NCBI GenBank assembly: GCA_963575645.1
Contig: OY754467.1
Span: 32,857,108 to 32,921,107 of the forward strand
DNA from: Xanthostigma xanthostigma
Lineage: Eukaryota > Arthropoda > Insecta > Raphidioptera > Raphidiidae
Reading direction: 5' to 3'
Length of the DNA stretch: 64,000 nucleotides
The notes beneath the pieces were generated by a model. The model did not search any database. It had not been told where the DNA came from and saw only the letters and a list, made by a program, of their open reading frames with translations. A program made the translations under genes and the position numbers. Shown one piece after another: positions 1 to 11,407 of the stretch; position 1 is the stretch's first letter; every line of letters starts with the position of its first letter.

Positions 1-185
1 TTTACCCAAATCTGATCTATACGACTCGTACAATCCACGAAACAATAAGAAGAAAAAGACAAATTTCGGCGTTTTCCATAAGAGTTCAAATTCGAATTTC
101 TCCAACTAAGCACCGAATATTAATAATATTTGGTTAGTATTTATAACATGTAAACTCAATTTCACTGTATTTTGACCATTTTGAT
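1..185. other. AT-rich non-coding DNA
   Basis: No open frame, repeat or site that I can support. Confidence 0.5.
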
Positions 186-466
186 ATACAGGGTGTCTCA
201 CGACATAACTGCCATAGCTGGGACTGTTTTGCTGGGGTGATTTCAAGTAAAAGATGTCTAATGAACATATACCCGGAACGCTATCCTAACTGAGCCAGAA
301 GCATTTGAAATTTTAGATAAGTAGTAGTAGGAATTCCCTACTAATTTAAAAACCATTTAAGTTAGGATAGCGTTCCGGGTATATGTTCATTAGACATTTT
401 TGACTTGAAATCACCCCAGCAACACAGTCCCAGGCTATGGCAGCCATGTCGTGGGACATTCTGTAT
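186..466. mobile_element. Foldback (inverted-repeat) element, 281 bp
   Basis: The left arm begins ATACAGGGTGTCTCACGACA and the right arm ends with its near-complement TGTCGTGGGACATTCTGTAT. The arms are about 105-110 bp and pair through AGCGTTCCGGGTATATGTTC and its complement, with a spacer of about 70 bp. It has no coding capacity. The termini resemble the ACAGGGTGT ends of the larger foldback at 11.4-12.7 kb, so the two may be moved by related machinery. Confidence 0.75.
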
Positions 467-1260
467 CCTGTATGTAGGGAACATCGTGAATAATGAATTA
501 ATCAAAGCAGCGTAATTAACATTTAAAATATTTTTTGTAATTTCTATTGAAATGTTAAATTTATAGAGTTTTTATTTATATTTTTCATTCCAAATGTATA
601 AAATCTATTTATAATTTAATTTTTCCCAAACTGCACTCTAAGCTGGACTTAGGGTACAGGCCTATAATAAATTATAAAAATTTAAACTCTAAACACTTGA
701 TAGTTTTCTTATTAACAATAAAGGACCTATTTTTCGATAATAATTGTAGATATAAATTTCTAACATTCCTTTATTTCAGGACTATGAGATTGGTAGGAAA
801 AAATACTAACACAAAGTGACAAAATTTATATACTTTACTTTTTACGAATTCGATTAAAATTCAGATTCACCCTCTCCACCTGCCATGTCCCCAGAGCTTT
901 TCTCATTTTAGAGCTTTATTGACGATATAACGAATGTGTTATATTTGAATCAACTTTTAAAATTATTCTAAATGTCGTTCCATTTAGAAGTATATTTTTT
1001 GCGACCGGTTTCATGTCCTACAGATTGTCCGTATCTATATTTCTTGTTATGAAAATTGTTTAAATAATATGCATATATATATTATATATAGTTTATATAT
1101 TTTCTTTTAATAATCAGGATCCAGGTGTGTTTGTTTTCGGAAATATTTGACTTATGTGATATATTACTAATATTTCCTATAATAATAATATGTCCGTTCA
1201 AATATTTTTAACACATTTAATTTGAAATAATTCGCGATTTGTGAACGAATTTTTCATATG
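467..1260. other. AT-rich intergenic DNA without recognisable features
   Basis: No gene or convincing repeat was seen. It contains a short TA-rich stretch at about 1070-1100. Confidence 0.5.
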
Positions 1261-1263
1261 TAA

Positions 1264-1700
1264 AGTCCGCTAGATTTGCCGCTAGGTTCCTTGCTAAATT
1301 TCACTACTAATTTTCCACAGCTGGTTTTCTTAATTGCTATTATGTGCTCGCGGCTTCACACGAGACGTCTTTACAAGCTTGCTCTGCAGGTGCGCGCGCA
1401 ATGATAGAACGGTAACAAAAGTGCATGTTTATTGTCTCTGAACAGAACACACACTATGGCATAGTGTTTGTTTGTGGGCATTTGTTCAAGTCGCCCACGT
1501 GACAAAATACTGCTTTCCGATTGGTTCTTGCTTATACCTAGCAGCGGACCTAGCAAGAAAAAATAGCCACTGATCTAATTTTAAAACCTATATTGTGAGC
1601 TAGCAGGCGAGCCCGCAGTGACGTTATTTCCAGCTTCGTGTCCAGCCTACACTCCAAGCAGTGTTTCTAGTAGCGGTTCTAGCCTCGTGTGCAGCGGCCT
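1264..1700 (+). mobile_element. PIF/Harbinger-like MITE, copy A
   Basis: 437 bp bounded by TAA on each side (1261-1263 and 1701-1703). The right terminus is GCCTCGTGTGCAGCGGCCT, the complement of the left terminus seen intact in sister copies (AGGCCGCTGCACACGA); the left end here is eroded (AGTCCGCT). Sister copies lie at 50113-50549, 59631-60042 and 60877-61312, with a partial one at 59371. Three-base TWA target duplications are the hallmark of PIF/Harbinger transposons. It has no transposase, so it is non-autonomous. Confidence 0.75.
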
Positions 1701-1703
1701 TAA

Positions 1704-2394
1704 GTGACCAATTATGTAAAAAATGTAACCCTGATTACTTTTTTTTCTATGCATTTTTGCCCTAAAAAAATCAGGACAGTGGAAATATCCATATAAAATC
1801 TTTTATTTATATTTAATACTATTTTGTGGCTCTGCGAAGAACTGTTACGGGTTCGAAATACTGTTACTTCTGGAATGAATGTAAGTATTTGAACGGATAA
1901 ATTAGTAGAACTGCTGTAAAACGTTTAGCCGAGATATGAAAATGAGAATAATTTGTCAATTTTGAAAACATTTGCTCAATTATTTGGTAACAAATAAATT
2001 GCGTAAAATGCTTGTACTTAGATACATAATAAAATAATTAATACATTAATTTGATAAATGTTTTACAGCAAATCAGAAAGGGCACTAAAACATTACGAAA
2101 AGCTGTGAAAATTGTAAATTGGACGATAAGGGCACCTGTAGATATACAAATTTATATTTTAGAATGTGTTACATTTTTGTAGTTTGAAAATTTAAATTCC
2201 TGTTTAAGTTTTAAATTATTAAAAAAGAAGCTTCTTAACCAGGAACGTATTTTGGACTATAAAAGTACCACGCTCGATATATTGATAGATAAACTACTAT
2301 TTTCACTTTTATAAAAAATAATATGTAAAACTATTATTAGAATGTCTTTTTTACGGACATGATCGTTTATTAACATTGTTCCGTGAAAAAAAGT
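1704..2394. other. AT-rich intergenic DNA without recognisable features
   Basis: No supported gene, RNA or repeat. Confidence 0.5.
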
Positions 2395-2397
2395 ATT

Positions 2398-2640
2398 TTT
2401 TGACGTGATAACGTCTTATAAATTGATGAAACACCAGCTGCACGCACGAAAAAGTGTAACGCCGTAACGTTCCGCCTGACCCTGTGCGTGCAAGCGAGAG
2501 CGCAGTATAAGCGATAGAGAAGCACGATCGGCCCAAGTTTGACAGCTACTAAAATTTAGGTTATGTATTATTAAATATGATATTCGAGCGGAATACGTTA
2601 TCACGTAAAACTATCGTCCGTAAACCGACTTTACAGACAA
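2398..2640. repeat. Interspersed repeat F, copy 1
   Basis: Begins GACGTGATAACGTCTTATAA and ends near CGTAAACCGACTTTACAGAC. The two ends carry complementary GTGATAACG / CGTTATCAC words. Other copies: 6608-7016 (same orientation, different middle), 41416-41490 (reverse, one end only) and 42360-42450 (reverse, the other end). The internal sequence is CpG-rich for this region. Confidence 0.65.
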
Positions 2641-3800
2641 CCAATTTTTTTATTCTTATGTTTTACCAGTTACAATGGTAACTTTGAGTTTTTCAAAAGA
2701 TTTGAGTATGAAAAGGCTTCTTGAAACGATACGAATAAAAATGATGACGCCCCGAACCCTCCCACTCTATTAAGACGGCTTTTCATCACCCACAGACCAC
2801 AGTCAATCTCTTTTCTTCCGCTGGTCGTAACTCGTAGTTGCAATGCCTCTTAAAGCTCAAATAGTTTGAAATATTTCGAATTAATCGTTATGTATAGTGT
2901 CCGTTTAGGCGTTTACAGTTCTTTTTTAATACAATAATAATCAATTAGACCGGATATTAAATGTTCCTTAATACGTTCCTGTGGGCGCTTTAAATTACAA
3001 TGCATGGTACTCATGTAGTGATAAATAAATCTGAGATCTTTTATTAATAGATTTATAAACTAATAAGCTACTTAATATCTATAATCTATATTATATTAAT
3101 TATTATGCTGCAATAATATTTTTGATATTTTGTCTTCCAGAATCGATAATTATAAACCTGTGTATATCTGTCAGTCATATTTTGAAAACTGGATCAATTA
3201 AGAGTGAAGGTACCGTTTCTCGACCACTTTTGTAAATAATTAGTTGACAGAATGGTATAAATTATTATTTTTTCGCCTTTTGTTTTTCAATATTATTTAT
3301 GATAAAAATAAAATAAAAAATTTAGTAGTTTATTTTTTTAATTCAAAATCCCAATTGCTCTCTATTCATATGCGGTTGTAGTCGTTCATACTCTAATCTC
3401 GCCTAATATTTCGACTCATATTTAAAACACTGGATGAAGTAAGCGCGACTACTGTACATTGTTGCTGATGCAGTTTTCTAATAAGACTAAACTATGTTTC
3501 TTCCGTTTTATGTTTCTTGATTATTTATTTTAAATGTTATACCTATAATCTATATTATATATGATCTAATTAAAATTAATAACTGTACCTAATAATGATT
3601 GTTATACAATATATGTATATTATGGTTATGCACAATAAATATTTTTTGAAACAAAATATTTTTTCATGTTCAGTAAAGACTGTCGGAAACAATCCTGCTT
3701 ATGGGCTTCACGTACAGTGCCGTAACTGGAGCGGTAATAATTAATCATACTATCATGATAAGGTACTACAGCGGTATCATTCTGATCAAATTAACTCAAC
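2641..3800. other. AT-rich intergenic DNA without recognisable features
   Basis: Nothing that I can support beyond low-complexity AT stretches. Confidence 0.5.
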
Positions 3801-4023
3801 AAAAAATATAGTTTAAAAAAAACTAAAAAACACGCTTTATATCGGACTAAAAAGTAAAAAATAATTGTTTTAAAATAAGCTTAAAAAGCGTGGGGCGCTT
3901 TGTTCCACATTTTCGTACATCGAGCGCCCAACGCTTTTTAAGCTTATTTTAAAACAATTATTTTTTACTTTTTAGTCCGATATAAAGCGTGTTTTTTAGT
4001 TTTTTTTAAACTATATTTTATTT
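3801..4023. repeat. Long near-perfect palindrome, arms about 90 bp
   Basis: The left arm (ATATAGTTTAAAAAAAACTA through AAGCTTAAAAAGCGT) is matched almost base for base by the right arm (ACGCTTTTTAAGCTT through TAGTTTTTTTTAAACTATAT). The spacer is about 35 bp. It directly abuts the tandem array that starts at 4037 and shares the word TATAAAGCGT with that array's units, so the two probably belong to one element. Confidence 0.8.
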
Positions 4024-4036
4024 TTCACTTTTTAGT

Positions 4037-4590
4037 GAGGATCTATAAAAGAATTTATTAATCCTGGGGGTCCTAATAAGGATAATGGGAAACTGTTATC
4101 AAATTATTGCATTGTCATCGGTCCTTGATACGTATGCAAAGTTTCAAATTAATCAGACTTCGGTAAATTGGTGAAAATTATGCTCAAAGATTCCGTTACG
4201 GACATACATACATAGTTACAACCCAAACTAATATAAAGCGTTTAATAATAAGGATAATGGGAAACTGTTATCAAATTATTGCATTGTCATCGGTCCTTGA
4301 TACGTATGCAAAGTTTCAAATTAATCAGACTTCGGGAAATTGGTGAAAATAAAGCGTTTACTACAGAGGATCTATAAAAGAATTTATTAATCCTGGGGGT
4401 CCTAATAAGGATAATGGGAAACTGTTATCAAATTATTGCATTGTCATCGGTCCTTGATACGTATGCAAAGTTTCAAATTAATCAGACTTCGGGAAATTGG
4501 TGAAAATTATGCTCAAAGATTCCGTTACGGTAGTTAGTTACATACATACATACATAGTTACTTACAACCCAAGCTAATATAAAGCGTTTA
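4037..4590 (+). repeat. Tandem array, three units of about 110-220 bp
   Basis: Units at about 4037-4240, 4247-4360 (partial) and 4366-4590 share GGATAATGGGAAACTGTTAT, TGCATTGTCATCGGTCCTTG and TTTCAAATTAATCAGACTTC. Units 1 and 3 end with a short ACATACAT microsatellite and CTAATATAAAGCGTTTA. Unit 2 lacks both the first 60 bases and the tail, as expected from unequal exchange or local slippage. Transcription-style termini are absent. Confidence 0.8.
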
Positions 4591-5726
4591 AAAATAGTAG
4601 AAATTATCGCTATAAATGTATTATAGTACGAATTGCTTTTTCTTTCCGTAATAACAGTATAAGCAAATATATTCGCTTATTAAATATAACGTCAACTACA
4701 AAAACACAAGATATAATTTTGTGTTATTTTTATTTTCATATATTTAATAACATCTATGTTGCTAGTGGCCGTAAGTGGAAGCGTGGCTCATGAAGTGAGA
4801 CAGCAAATGACTGCTTTCTATCTCTTTCTTTTTACTTGACCCGTTCTGCGCAAGTGTCGTGTTTGTAGTGGGGTAATTAGTAAGTGTTTAAGTCTTTCTC
4901 CCGATCTTTGCTAGCAATATAGAGGGTATTAAATATATGACCAAGATCAAGTTTTAATATTAGAAGGCTAGTAGTTACGGTGCTGGCCACGCACAGGTAT
5001 AGTGCCCGCGGTGAGAGTTGAAGACAGGTACTATGGTAGTGAACGCCTACTTGACCGCAGACGGTAGAATAAAAATAAACACCGACGCACATGGATCTCC
5101 GAAACAGCCATTAGCAAGCTAGAAGGCGGGCGCAATGCGTTCACGTCACTATGACGCGGTGGCTTCATCTTTCGCCGCAGCTATTCTATCAAGCGCGACG
5201 AACTGCATGGACCAGAAAAGCCTGTTCGTGCAGGTACCCATGCCATTTAACGGAGTATTGTGTCAATAAACCAACGATACCGCGGACGAAACCTCGTGCA
5301 AAGATAAGTTTCGAAAACAAAACTTAGCTCTTTCGTGATGACCCTGTATTTTAAATCACACTGCACGTAGTAACTCGTAGCACATCTAAAACTTCACGCT
5401 GTGAATTAACAATGAACTGAAAGACTTTGGAGTGATATGAATTCTTCAGGAGGTTAGCTAAGGGGTGGTGATCTTGAAACATATCAGCAAGGGCACGTCA
5501 CTATGTATTATTTGAGTAAGTGAAGTCTGTGTGTACGTTATACGACGTGTGCTTAAGTGAACGAAAATTAGTTTTCCATTATGCTGGATGTGGAAAAATA
5601 AATGTTTCTATTTTTACTTATTTTCACACACCGTTACACTGCTATTATCATTTTGCGCGTCTGAGTTTGGTTCGTACAAGAAATTATATTTACGTTAATG
5701 TCGCTCAAAATCCATTTTGAAGAAGA
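4591..5726. other. Intergenic DNA with a GC-richer patch at 4975-5280
   Basis: No gene that I can support. The patch at 4975-5280 contains several CpGs and shares the word CATGCCATTTAACGGAGTAT with the sequence near 55858 (CATGTTATTTAACGGAGTAT), so it is probably an old repeat and not a promoter. Confidence 0.4.
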
Positions 5727-6360
5727 GAGATTCTGTTCTATGGAGTGAAACAATTTTTAAGCTGATTCGAACTCTTATAAGTCCTGAAATTTTAATTGAA
5801 AATCGCGAACGGCAATAGGTCATATGCATAAAACTCCAAATTGGTTAAAATTTTTAATTCGAAATATATTTTAGTTCTTGATCATAACGTAATGGTTATT
5901 TTATTAATCTAATCACTGAAAAAAATACAAATAATAAAAAAAAATGTAGAAAATAAGCGCTACTTTCGAATTTTCAAAACGCATCGTGACGTGAGAGTAT
6001 AATATATCAACAACAGTTTTCATGACGACTGTGTCGTCTCACAGTAAGATTATGTCAGTATTTAGAGAAAACAACAAATAAACTTCATTTAGAACATTGA
6101 CAATTTGACATCAAGGTTGGCATGCATCGTATATCATGACGTCACATAAGCCCGCGAACATGGCCGATTGTTTAAACTGTCTATTTTTGAATGTGGAATT
6201 TAATATTTTTTTTCTTATGATAATATTACGTTTTTAAATGATTATCAATTTTTTTCCGTATTATGGTTGACTAAATAATCTATTAAAAATATAAAAAAAA
6301 ATCATGCATATGACCTATTATTGGTTTGTACGTACGTACGTACATCCGAGCGATGCAGAT
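5727..6360. repeat. Interspersed repeat K with an ACGT microsatellite edge
   Basis: GAGATTCTGTTCTATGGAGT and GATTCGAACTCTTATAAGTC at the left recur at 17406-17480 and 22950-23010. The left part also has AATAGGTCATATGCAT (5814), whose exact complement ATGCATATGACCTATT lies at 6304, just before a TACG repeat. This suggests an inverted-repeat element of about 0.5 kb. A TACG repeat also follows the 17.4-kb copy. Confidence 0.5.
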
Positions 6361-6607
6361 TGCAAACCTCAACGAATCGTTTCGCTTATCTTTTATTCGG
6401 TTTGTTTACTTTCAAAATAAAGTCCTAATTCATTCAGTACCTATATTTTATAATCATTTTATTATTTTATAACGGATAATAAAGTTTAATGTTACACCAA
6501 ATCTTCATTTCTGGGCTTGTAGGCTATTGTCCATTGGTGTTTTTACCTGACATTTCGTCTACAACTGTAATAGACATTATCAATAAGATTTACCCTATAT
6601 TTTTTTT
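6361..6607. other. AT-rich intergenic DNA without recognisable features
   Basis: Nothing supported. Confidence 0.45.
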
Positions 6608-7016
6608 GACGTGATAACGTCTTATAAATTGATGAAATACCGGCTGCACGCACAAAAAAGAGTAACGTTCCGCAAGCGAGAGCGCGATATAAGTGATAGT
6701 CTCTCTCTTCTCGCGTGACGTCAGAGAGTAGTGTGCGTTCAACATTTTTCTCGGCTGTTCCAGCGAAAGCTACATCTGACAGATGGCCAGATAAATTATA
6801 CGGTTTGTTAACAAATATATAATATATATACATTCTTTTAAATGTCTTTTATAATTGCTTAAAAATATATATTTTGCTTTGGTTGATCAAATTATTAGTC
6901 GGTAAAAATATAGTTTGACAGCTACTAAAAGGTTATGTATTATTAAATATGATATTCGAGCGGAATACGTTATCACGTAAAACTATCGTTCGTAAACCGA
7001 CTTTACAGACAACCAA
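6608..7016. repeat. Interspersed repeat F, copy 2
   Basis: Same ends as 2398-2640 (GACGTGATAACGTCTTATAA and CGTAAACCGACTTTACAGAC). About 190 bases of different sequence lie in the middle (from TCTCTCTCTTCTCGCG to AATATAGTT). Either copy 1 lost the middle or copy 2 gained it. Confidence 0.65.
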
Positions 7017-8218
7017 TTATTTTTTTTTTTTTGATAATAAATTTATCTGATATGTTCATGTATTTTGCTTCATACCACTAAATACAGCGTCAACAAAGCT
7101 GTCTAATTTCCATGTAATGATGTATCACATTTTTTCTATGAAATAAGGACAGAATAATGTTATCGATTACAATAATGTATATTCTCTGAATTGAAAAGTC
7201 GACGCGAGATTTTCATTTAAATGAGATTTGGTGATATTTCCTCCCGCCCATTTGGAACTCACGTGAACGTCCCCGGAATAACTCAAAAACCTGATGCTCA
7301 ATTTTTTGTTTTCACTAATCTACTTTGGACACTCTGTATATTTATTTTTTTGTTATTCTTCCGAACGCTACATTTTTTATAATCTATTTTGAAATTTCGT
7401 TTCTGTCAGACGTAATATAGCTTTAGAAAATTCTATTAAATGCTTCCACATGTCCCATGAACATACATCTTCAAATGTAAATTTCCAAAGATTGAAGAGT
7501 GCTTAACCGCACCGCAATATCCTCCAGAGAGCTTATACATGTAGGTGTACAACTGCCCGATTCTGTATATTATGCCATCTCAGTCCTTCTTAACTGTTAT
7601 TCCCGTACATAAACAGAGACGGGACTTTCTAAACACGCGCTATAGATAGTTCCGTCTTTGTTTCGCCAAAGTAAAATAGAGAGCGACAGGAAATTCTACT
7701 GCAGAGGAAATAACCGCTATTTTATCATTCAAAAGTGAGTAATTGCAAAAATACGTCGGTTATTTTATAACATTTTCTTTTATAGAAAATAAATTGAATG
7801 TAAGTATTTATATTTTTGTGAGCTTGAAGAACTTCAAAGCTTTTGTGTACAAAGTCTTCTTATGGATAGGTACTGTTTATAAAAACTGTTTGGTACAGTA
7901 AATTTTATCTACAAACAAAAATATATTCGTGGAAGACGAAAATATGAAAAAGGTAAGTGTGTACAATGTACAGCCGCGGACATAGTTGTTCATAAAAACT
8001 CAATGGCTTAGCTACAAACTAAAAATAGGTATTATATCAATAAAAAAATTTGGAAAGTGGTCTACGAAAAAACGAGTAATTCAAGAATCACAAGGCGCGA
8101 CAGTTTTCCAGTAAACTGTTATTTCCAAAAATCCCAAAAACTATTTTCAGCTTTGCAAGTCTTTTTTTTTTTTTGAACAATAACAATATATAAGATAGTA
8201 ATAATTTATCTGTAATTT
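7017..8218. other. AT-rich intergenic DNA without recognisable features
   Basis: No supported gene or repeat. A CpG-poor, AT-rich stretch with short homopolymers. Confidence 0.5.
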
Positions 8219-8219
8219 T

Positions 8220-9147
8220 TAACTTCCCGCTTTAAAAAAAAAAAAAAAAAATTTTTTTTCAAAAATCGGGAAGTTATTGGTTACACCCCGATTTTCGAAA
8301 ATCGAGTTTTCGCCAGATCTCGACGTTTTGAGGTCCTAGGAAGCTATTGAAACTATTTTGGCGATGATGTCCGTAGGGCTGTATGTATGTGTGTGTGGGG
8401 GGGTGTGTGTGTGTGTATGTATGTATGTAAACCTTTTATATCTTTTGAACGGAGTGTTCGACTGAAACGCGGTTTGCGGCATCTGACGTGATCTTGGTGA
8501 ACTTAGACTTCCTGAAAATTTGAAACGATTCGGCCCAAAAAATTTTGAGAAATCTTAAAAAACCCAGTTTCAAAAATTTTTAAAAATTTGTTTTTGTAAA
8601 ATATTTTCTAAACTACTAAACCGATTAATTCCAAAAACTAATCAGCTCTTCTCCTTAACAAACTGCGTCGATTTCCGCAAACCGCATCAAAATCGGTTCA
8701 TTTGTTCACGAGATACCGTGAACGAAAAAATCGTAAAAAAGTGTTTTTTTAAAATGACTCTTAAAATTGTTATCAGATTGATTTTTTTGTAATAAATTAC
8801 TTTCTTAGGCTAAAAAAACTGCGTCGATCGCCGCAAACCATATCAAAATTGGTTCATTTGTTCGTGAGATAACGTGAACGAAAAATTAGGAAAAAAGTAA
8901 TTTTTTAAAATTACTCGTAAAATTCTTATCAAATCGATTTTTTTGTAATAATTTACTTTCTTAGGTTAAAAAAACTGCGTCGATTGCAGCAAACCGCATC
9001 AAAATCGGCTCATTTGTTCATGAGATATCGTGAACGAAAATTTCGTAACAAAGTGTTTTTTTTTGAGCTCGAAGAGCTAAAAAATAAACTTCTTGCTATA
9101 TTTTATATATTTTTGAGCGTTTTGAACTCGAAAATAGCGGGAAGTTA
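8220..9147. mobile_element. TIR-bounded element with internal 156-bp subrepeats
   Basis: Starts TAACTTCCCGC and ends with the exact complement GCGGGAAGTTA. The interior has a GT/GTAT microsatellite (8393-8430) and three degenerate copies of a unit containing ACTGCGTCGATNNCNGCAAACC and GTTCATTTGTTC, starting at 8662, 8818 and 8974. The spacing is exactly 156 bases each time. No transposase frame survives. The superfamily is not recognised. Confidence 0.65.
8393..8430. repeat. GT/GTAT microsatellite
   Basis: Alternating GT and GTAT words with a short G run inside it. Confidence 0.9.
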
Positions 9148-9250
9148 CAGGGATGGCCTGCAGGGTCAAACTTCTTTTCAAATTTTTTTTCTTGCAAACT
9201 TTTGTATCTATACCCACATTATACATAGATAGAAACATATTGTACACATA

Positions 9251-9558
9251 GAAGTTTCACTTCTGTAATGCGTTCTCGTAACAAATTTTTAATTTTTTTT
9301 CCATTTAGCCACTTTGAAGTTTCACTTCTGTTATGCATTCTCGTAACACATTTTTAATTTTTATCCATTTGGCCACTTAGAAGTTTCACTTCTGTAATGC
9401 GTTCTCGTAACACAATTTTAATTTTTTTCCATTTGGCCACTTAAAAGTTTCACTTCTGTAGTGCATTCTCGTAACACATTTTTAACTTTCTTTCCAAATG
9501 GCCACTTAGAAGTTTGGCTTCTATAATGTGTTCTCGTAACACATTTTTAATTTTTATA
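9251..9558 (+). repeat. Tandem array, five units of about 65 bp
   Basis: Units start at 9251, 9316, 9380, about 9445 and 9509. Each reads GAAGTTTCACTTCTGTAATG, then CGTTCTCGTAACACATTTTT, then CCATTTGGCCACTTA. Within each unit GAAGT-TTC-ACTTC is a small dyad. Divergence between units is about 5-15 percent by eye, with the last unit most diverged, as is usual at an array edge. Confidence 0.85.
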
Positions 9559-9589
9559 TAGAGTTCCTATAATAGAACAATTTCGTGAC

Positions 9590-10050
9590 ATAGACCACTT
9601 TATATTTGCATATCAAACATCCTCCCAAAATTTGGTTTCAATCCGCTCATTCGTGGTGTCGGAATGGTAAAAAATGTCAAAGATGACGTTTGCATCTGTC
9701 AAAGTATTATGTTCTAATATATTACCTAGTTATTCAAATTGTTAACTTAGAAGGCGGTGCATTTCACCAAATACGAATGTCAAAAAATTGAATTACTATA
9801 TTAGAAATTGCAAATAAAGCCGTTTTCATTTTAAGACTAGACATACGCAATCTTCTAATTTCCATGTCACATGGTACGGCGATGCACTAGACAAAATTGA
9901 ATTTATACAGCTATTTTTATTCTATAATATAAATCTGTATAAAAAACTGTTTGGGAAAATTCTGTTATACTAAATCTATGTAAAATGTGTTCCTCTTTCT
10001 GGTTTCAAACCGATCTGATTTAAATTGAGCGAGAAAAAAGCAAAAAACTT
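9590..10050 (+). repeat. Interspersed repeat G, copy 1
   Basis: About 460 bases matching 41785-42275 in the same orientation. Shared words include CACTTTATATTTGCATATCA, AATTTGGTTTCAATCCGCT, AAGTATTATGTTCTAATA and CAAACCGATCTGATTTAAAT. Its first 60 bases are also found inside the arms of the foldback at 14.2-16.1 kb. Confidence 0.7.
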
Positions 10051-11405
10051 TTTTTTCTTAATTTTCTCCCCTCTGGGACCAAAATTCAAAAATCGGGCGA
10101 CTTTAGGATTTAAGTTACCCGGAGACGAGTCGAACAAAAAAAAAAGTTTTTTCAAATCGGTTAAGGTGTTTGGGCTGTACGCTGGATACAAAAAGCGTGA
10201 CTCACAGATTCACAGACAAAGCGAGTACATATAGGCGCTTACAGCTAAAGCTTGGGTAAAGAGATTATTTAACGATTTTTTGCTTCCTGGGAGTTTTGCA
10301 CAAAGTTGTAAGTACTATTAGGAAAAAATAATATTGAATTTAATTTCATAAAATGATATAAAAGCGTTATTGTTGAGTTTAGGGTCCACGTTTTTTAGCA
10401 ATGAACACAGAAGAAGAATTATTGTAAATTTGGAGGAAGAAATTTGTATAAAATCTTTTAATGTTATAGCGACCTGCGACGGCCGACGATCGTTCCGATT
10501 GTGCTTCAGCATCCCACGCTTAAACGTGAACTGGGGTTTGTAGATTGGAGTATAGACTAATCCAACGCCTACATAATATTATCTGCGCACATTTCATAGT
10601 GATTTCACTGATCTGACTGGATTCTATTATCTTACTGAAGCTATGCGGTGCCTGCATCGCAGCACTAAAATCAGCCGACAGTAATTTGCAGTCACTGTTG
10701 ACTGTAGTAGTAAAACTCGAACGTGTTTGTTTTGTTACAAACTCAGCAAAGATGTTCGTGACACGACAATCGACACGTCATTGTAGCAAAGACACACCGA
10801 TTGTTGTTTGGAAACAACAATCGGCTGGATTGTTGTTCCAACAATAGAATAGAATAGAACACAAATTTACTGTTTGACCTAATTTGGATACAACAAGTCA
10901 TTAAGTAAAAAACAATCATTAAAAGCATAAGCAATCCAATAATAGTAAAAACTAAAAACAATCACACAAAACAGTAAAATAGTTATAAAAGTTCTTTCAA
11001 GCTATATGGTTCCACCTCGTGGGTAAAAAGGGCTTTGCTGTCAAATTCCAGACAACAATGAGCAACAAAGGAAAGAACTATCCAGCGCCTATATAAACCA
11101 CACGGGACAGTCCACGGGGACAGTCACAGCAACAGTCACACAGGGACTGTCATACACAGACAATCACACAGGGACAGTCATACAGTGTCCCTCATCGAGT
11201 AATACATAAATTCGACATAAATTAACAGTCAGTAGACAATGCTGAGGTAACTGCTGAAATAAATAGTTTAACATAAATAATCTCATAGATAAATAAATAA
11301 ATGAACTGTGTATCTACGAAATAAATAGAACTGTATATAGTTAATAAAATAAAAATGCTAAATAAATTTTGGAGTGCTCCTGTGTTGTAAATAATCTTGT
11401 GTATA
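10051..11405. other. Intergenic DNA with short local repeats
   Basis: No supported gene. At 10797-10845 there is a short hairpin around GATTGTTGTTTGGAAACAACAATC. At 11100-11195 the words ACAGTCACA and GGGACAGTC recur several times as an irregular mini-tandem. Confidence 0.5.
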
Positions 11406-11407
11406 TA

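Noticed and set aside
9251-9558. Regular 65-bp array considered as a CRISPR-like array
   Set aside because: The whole unit repeats, with no variable spacers, and the setting is an animal genome. It is an ordinary tandem repeat.
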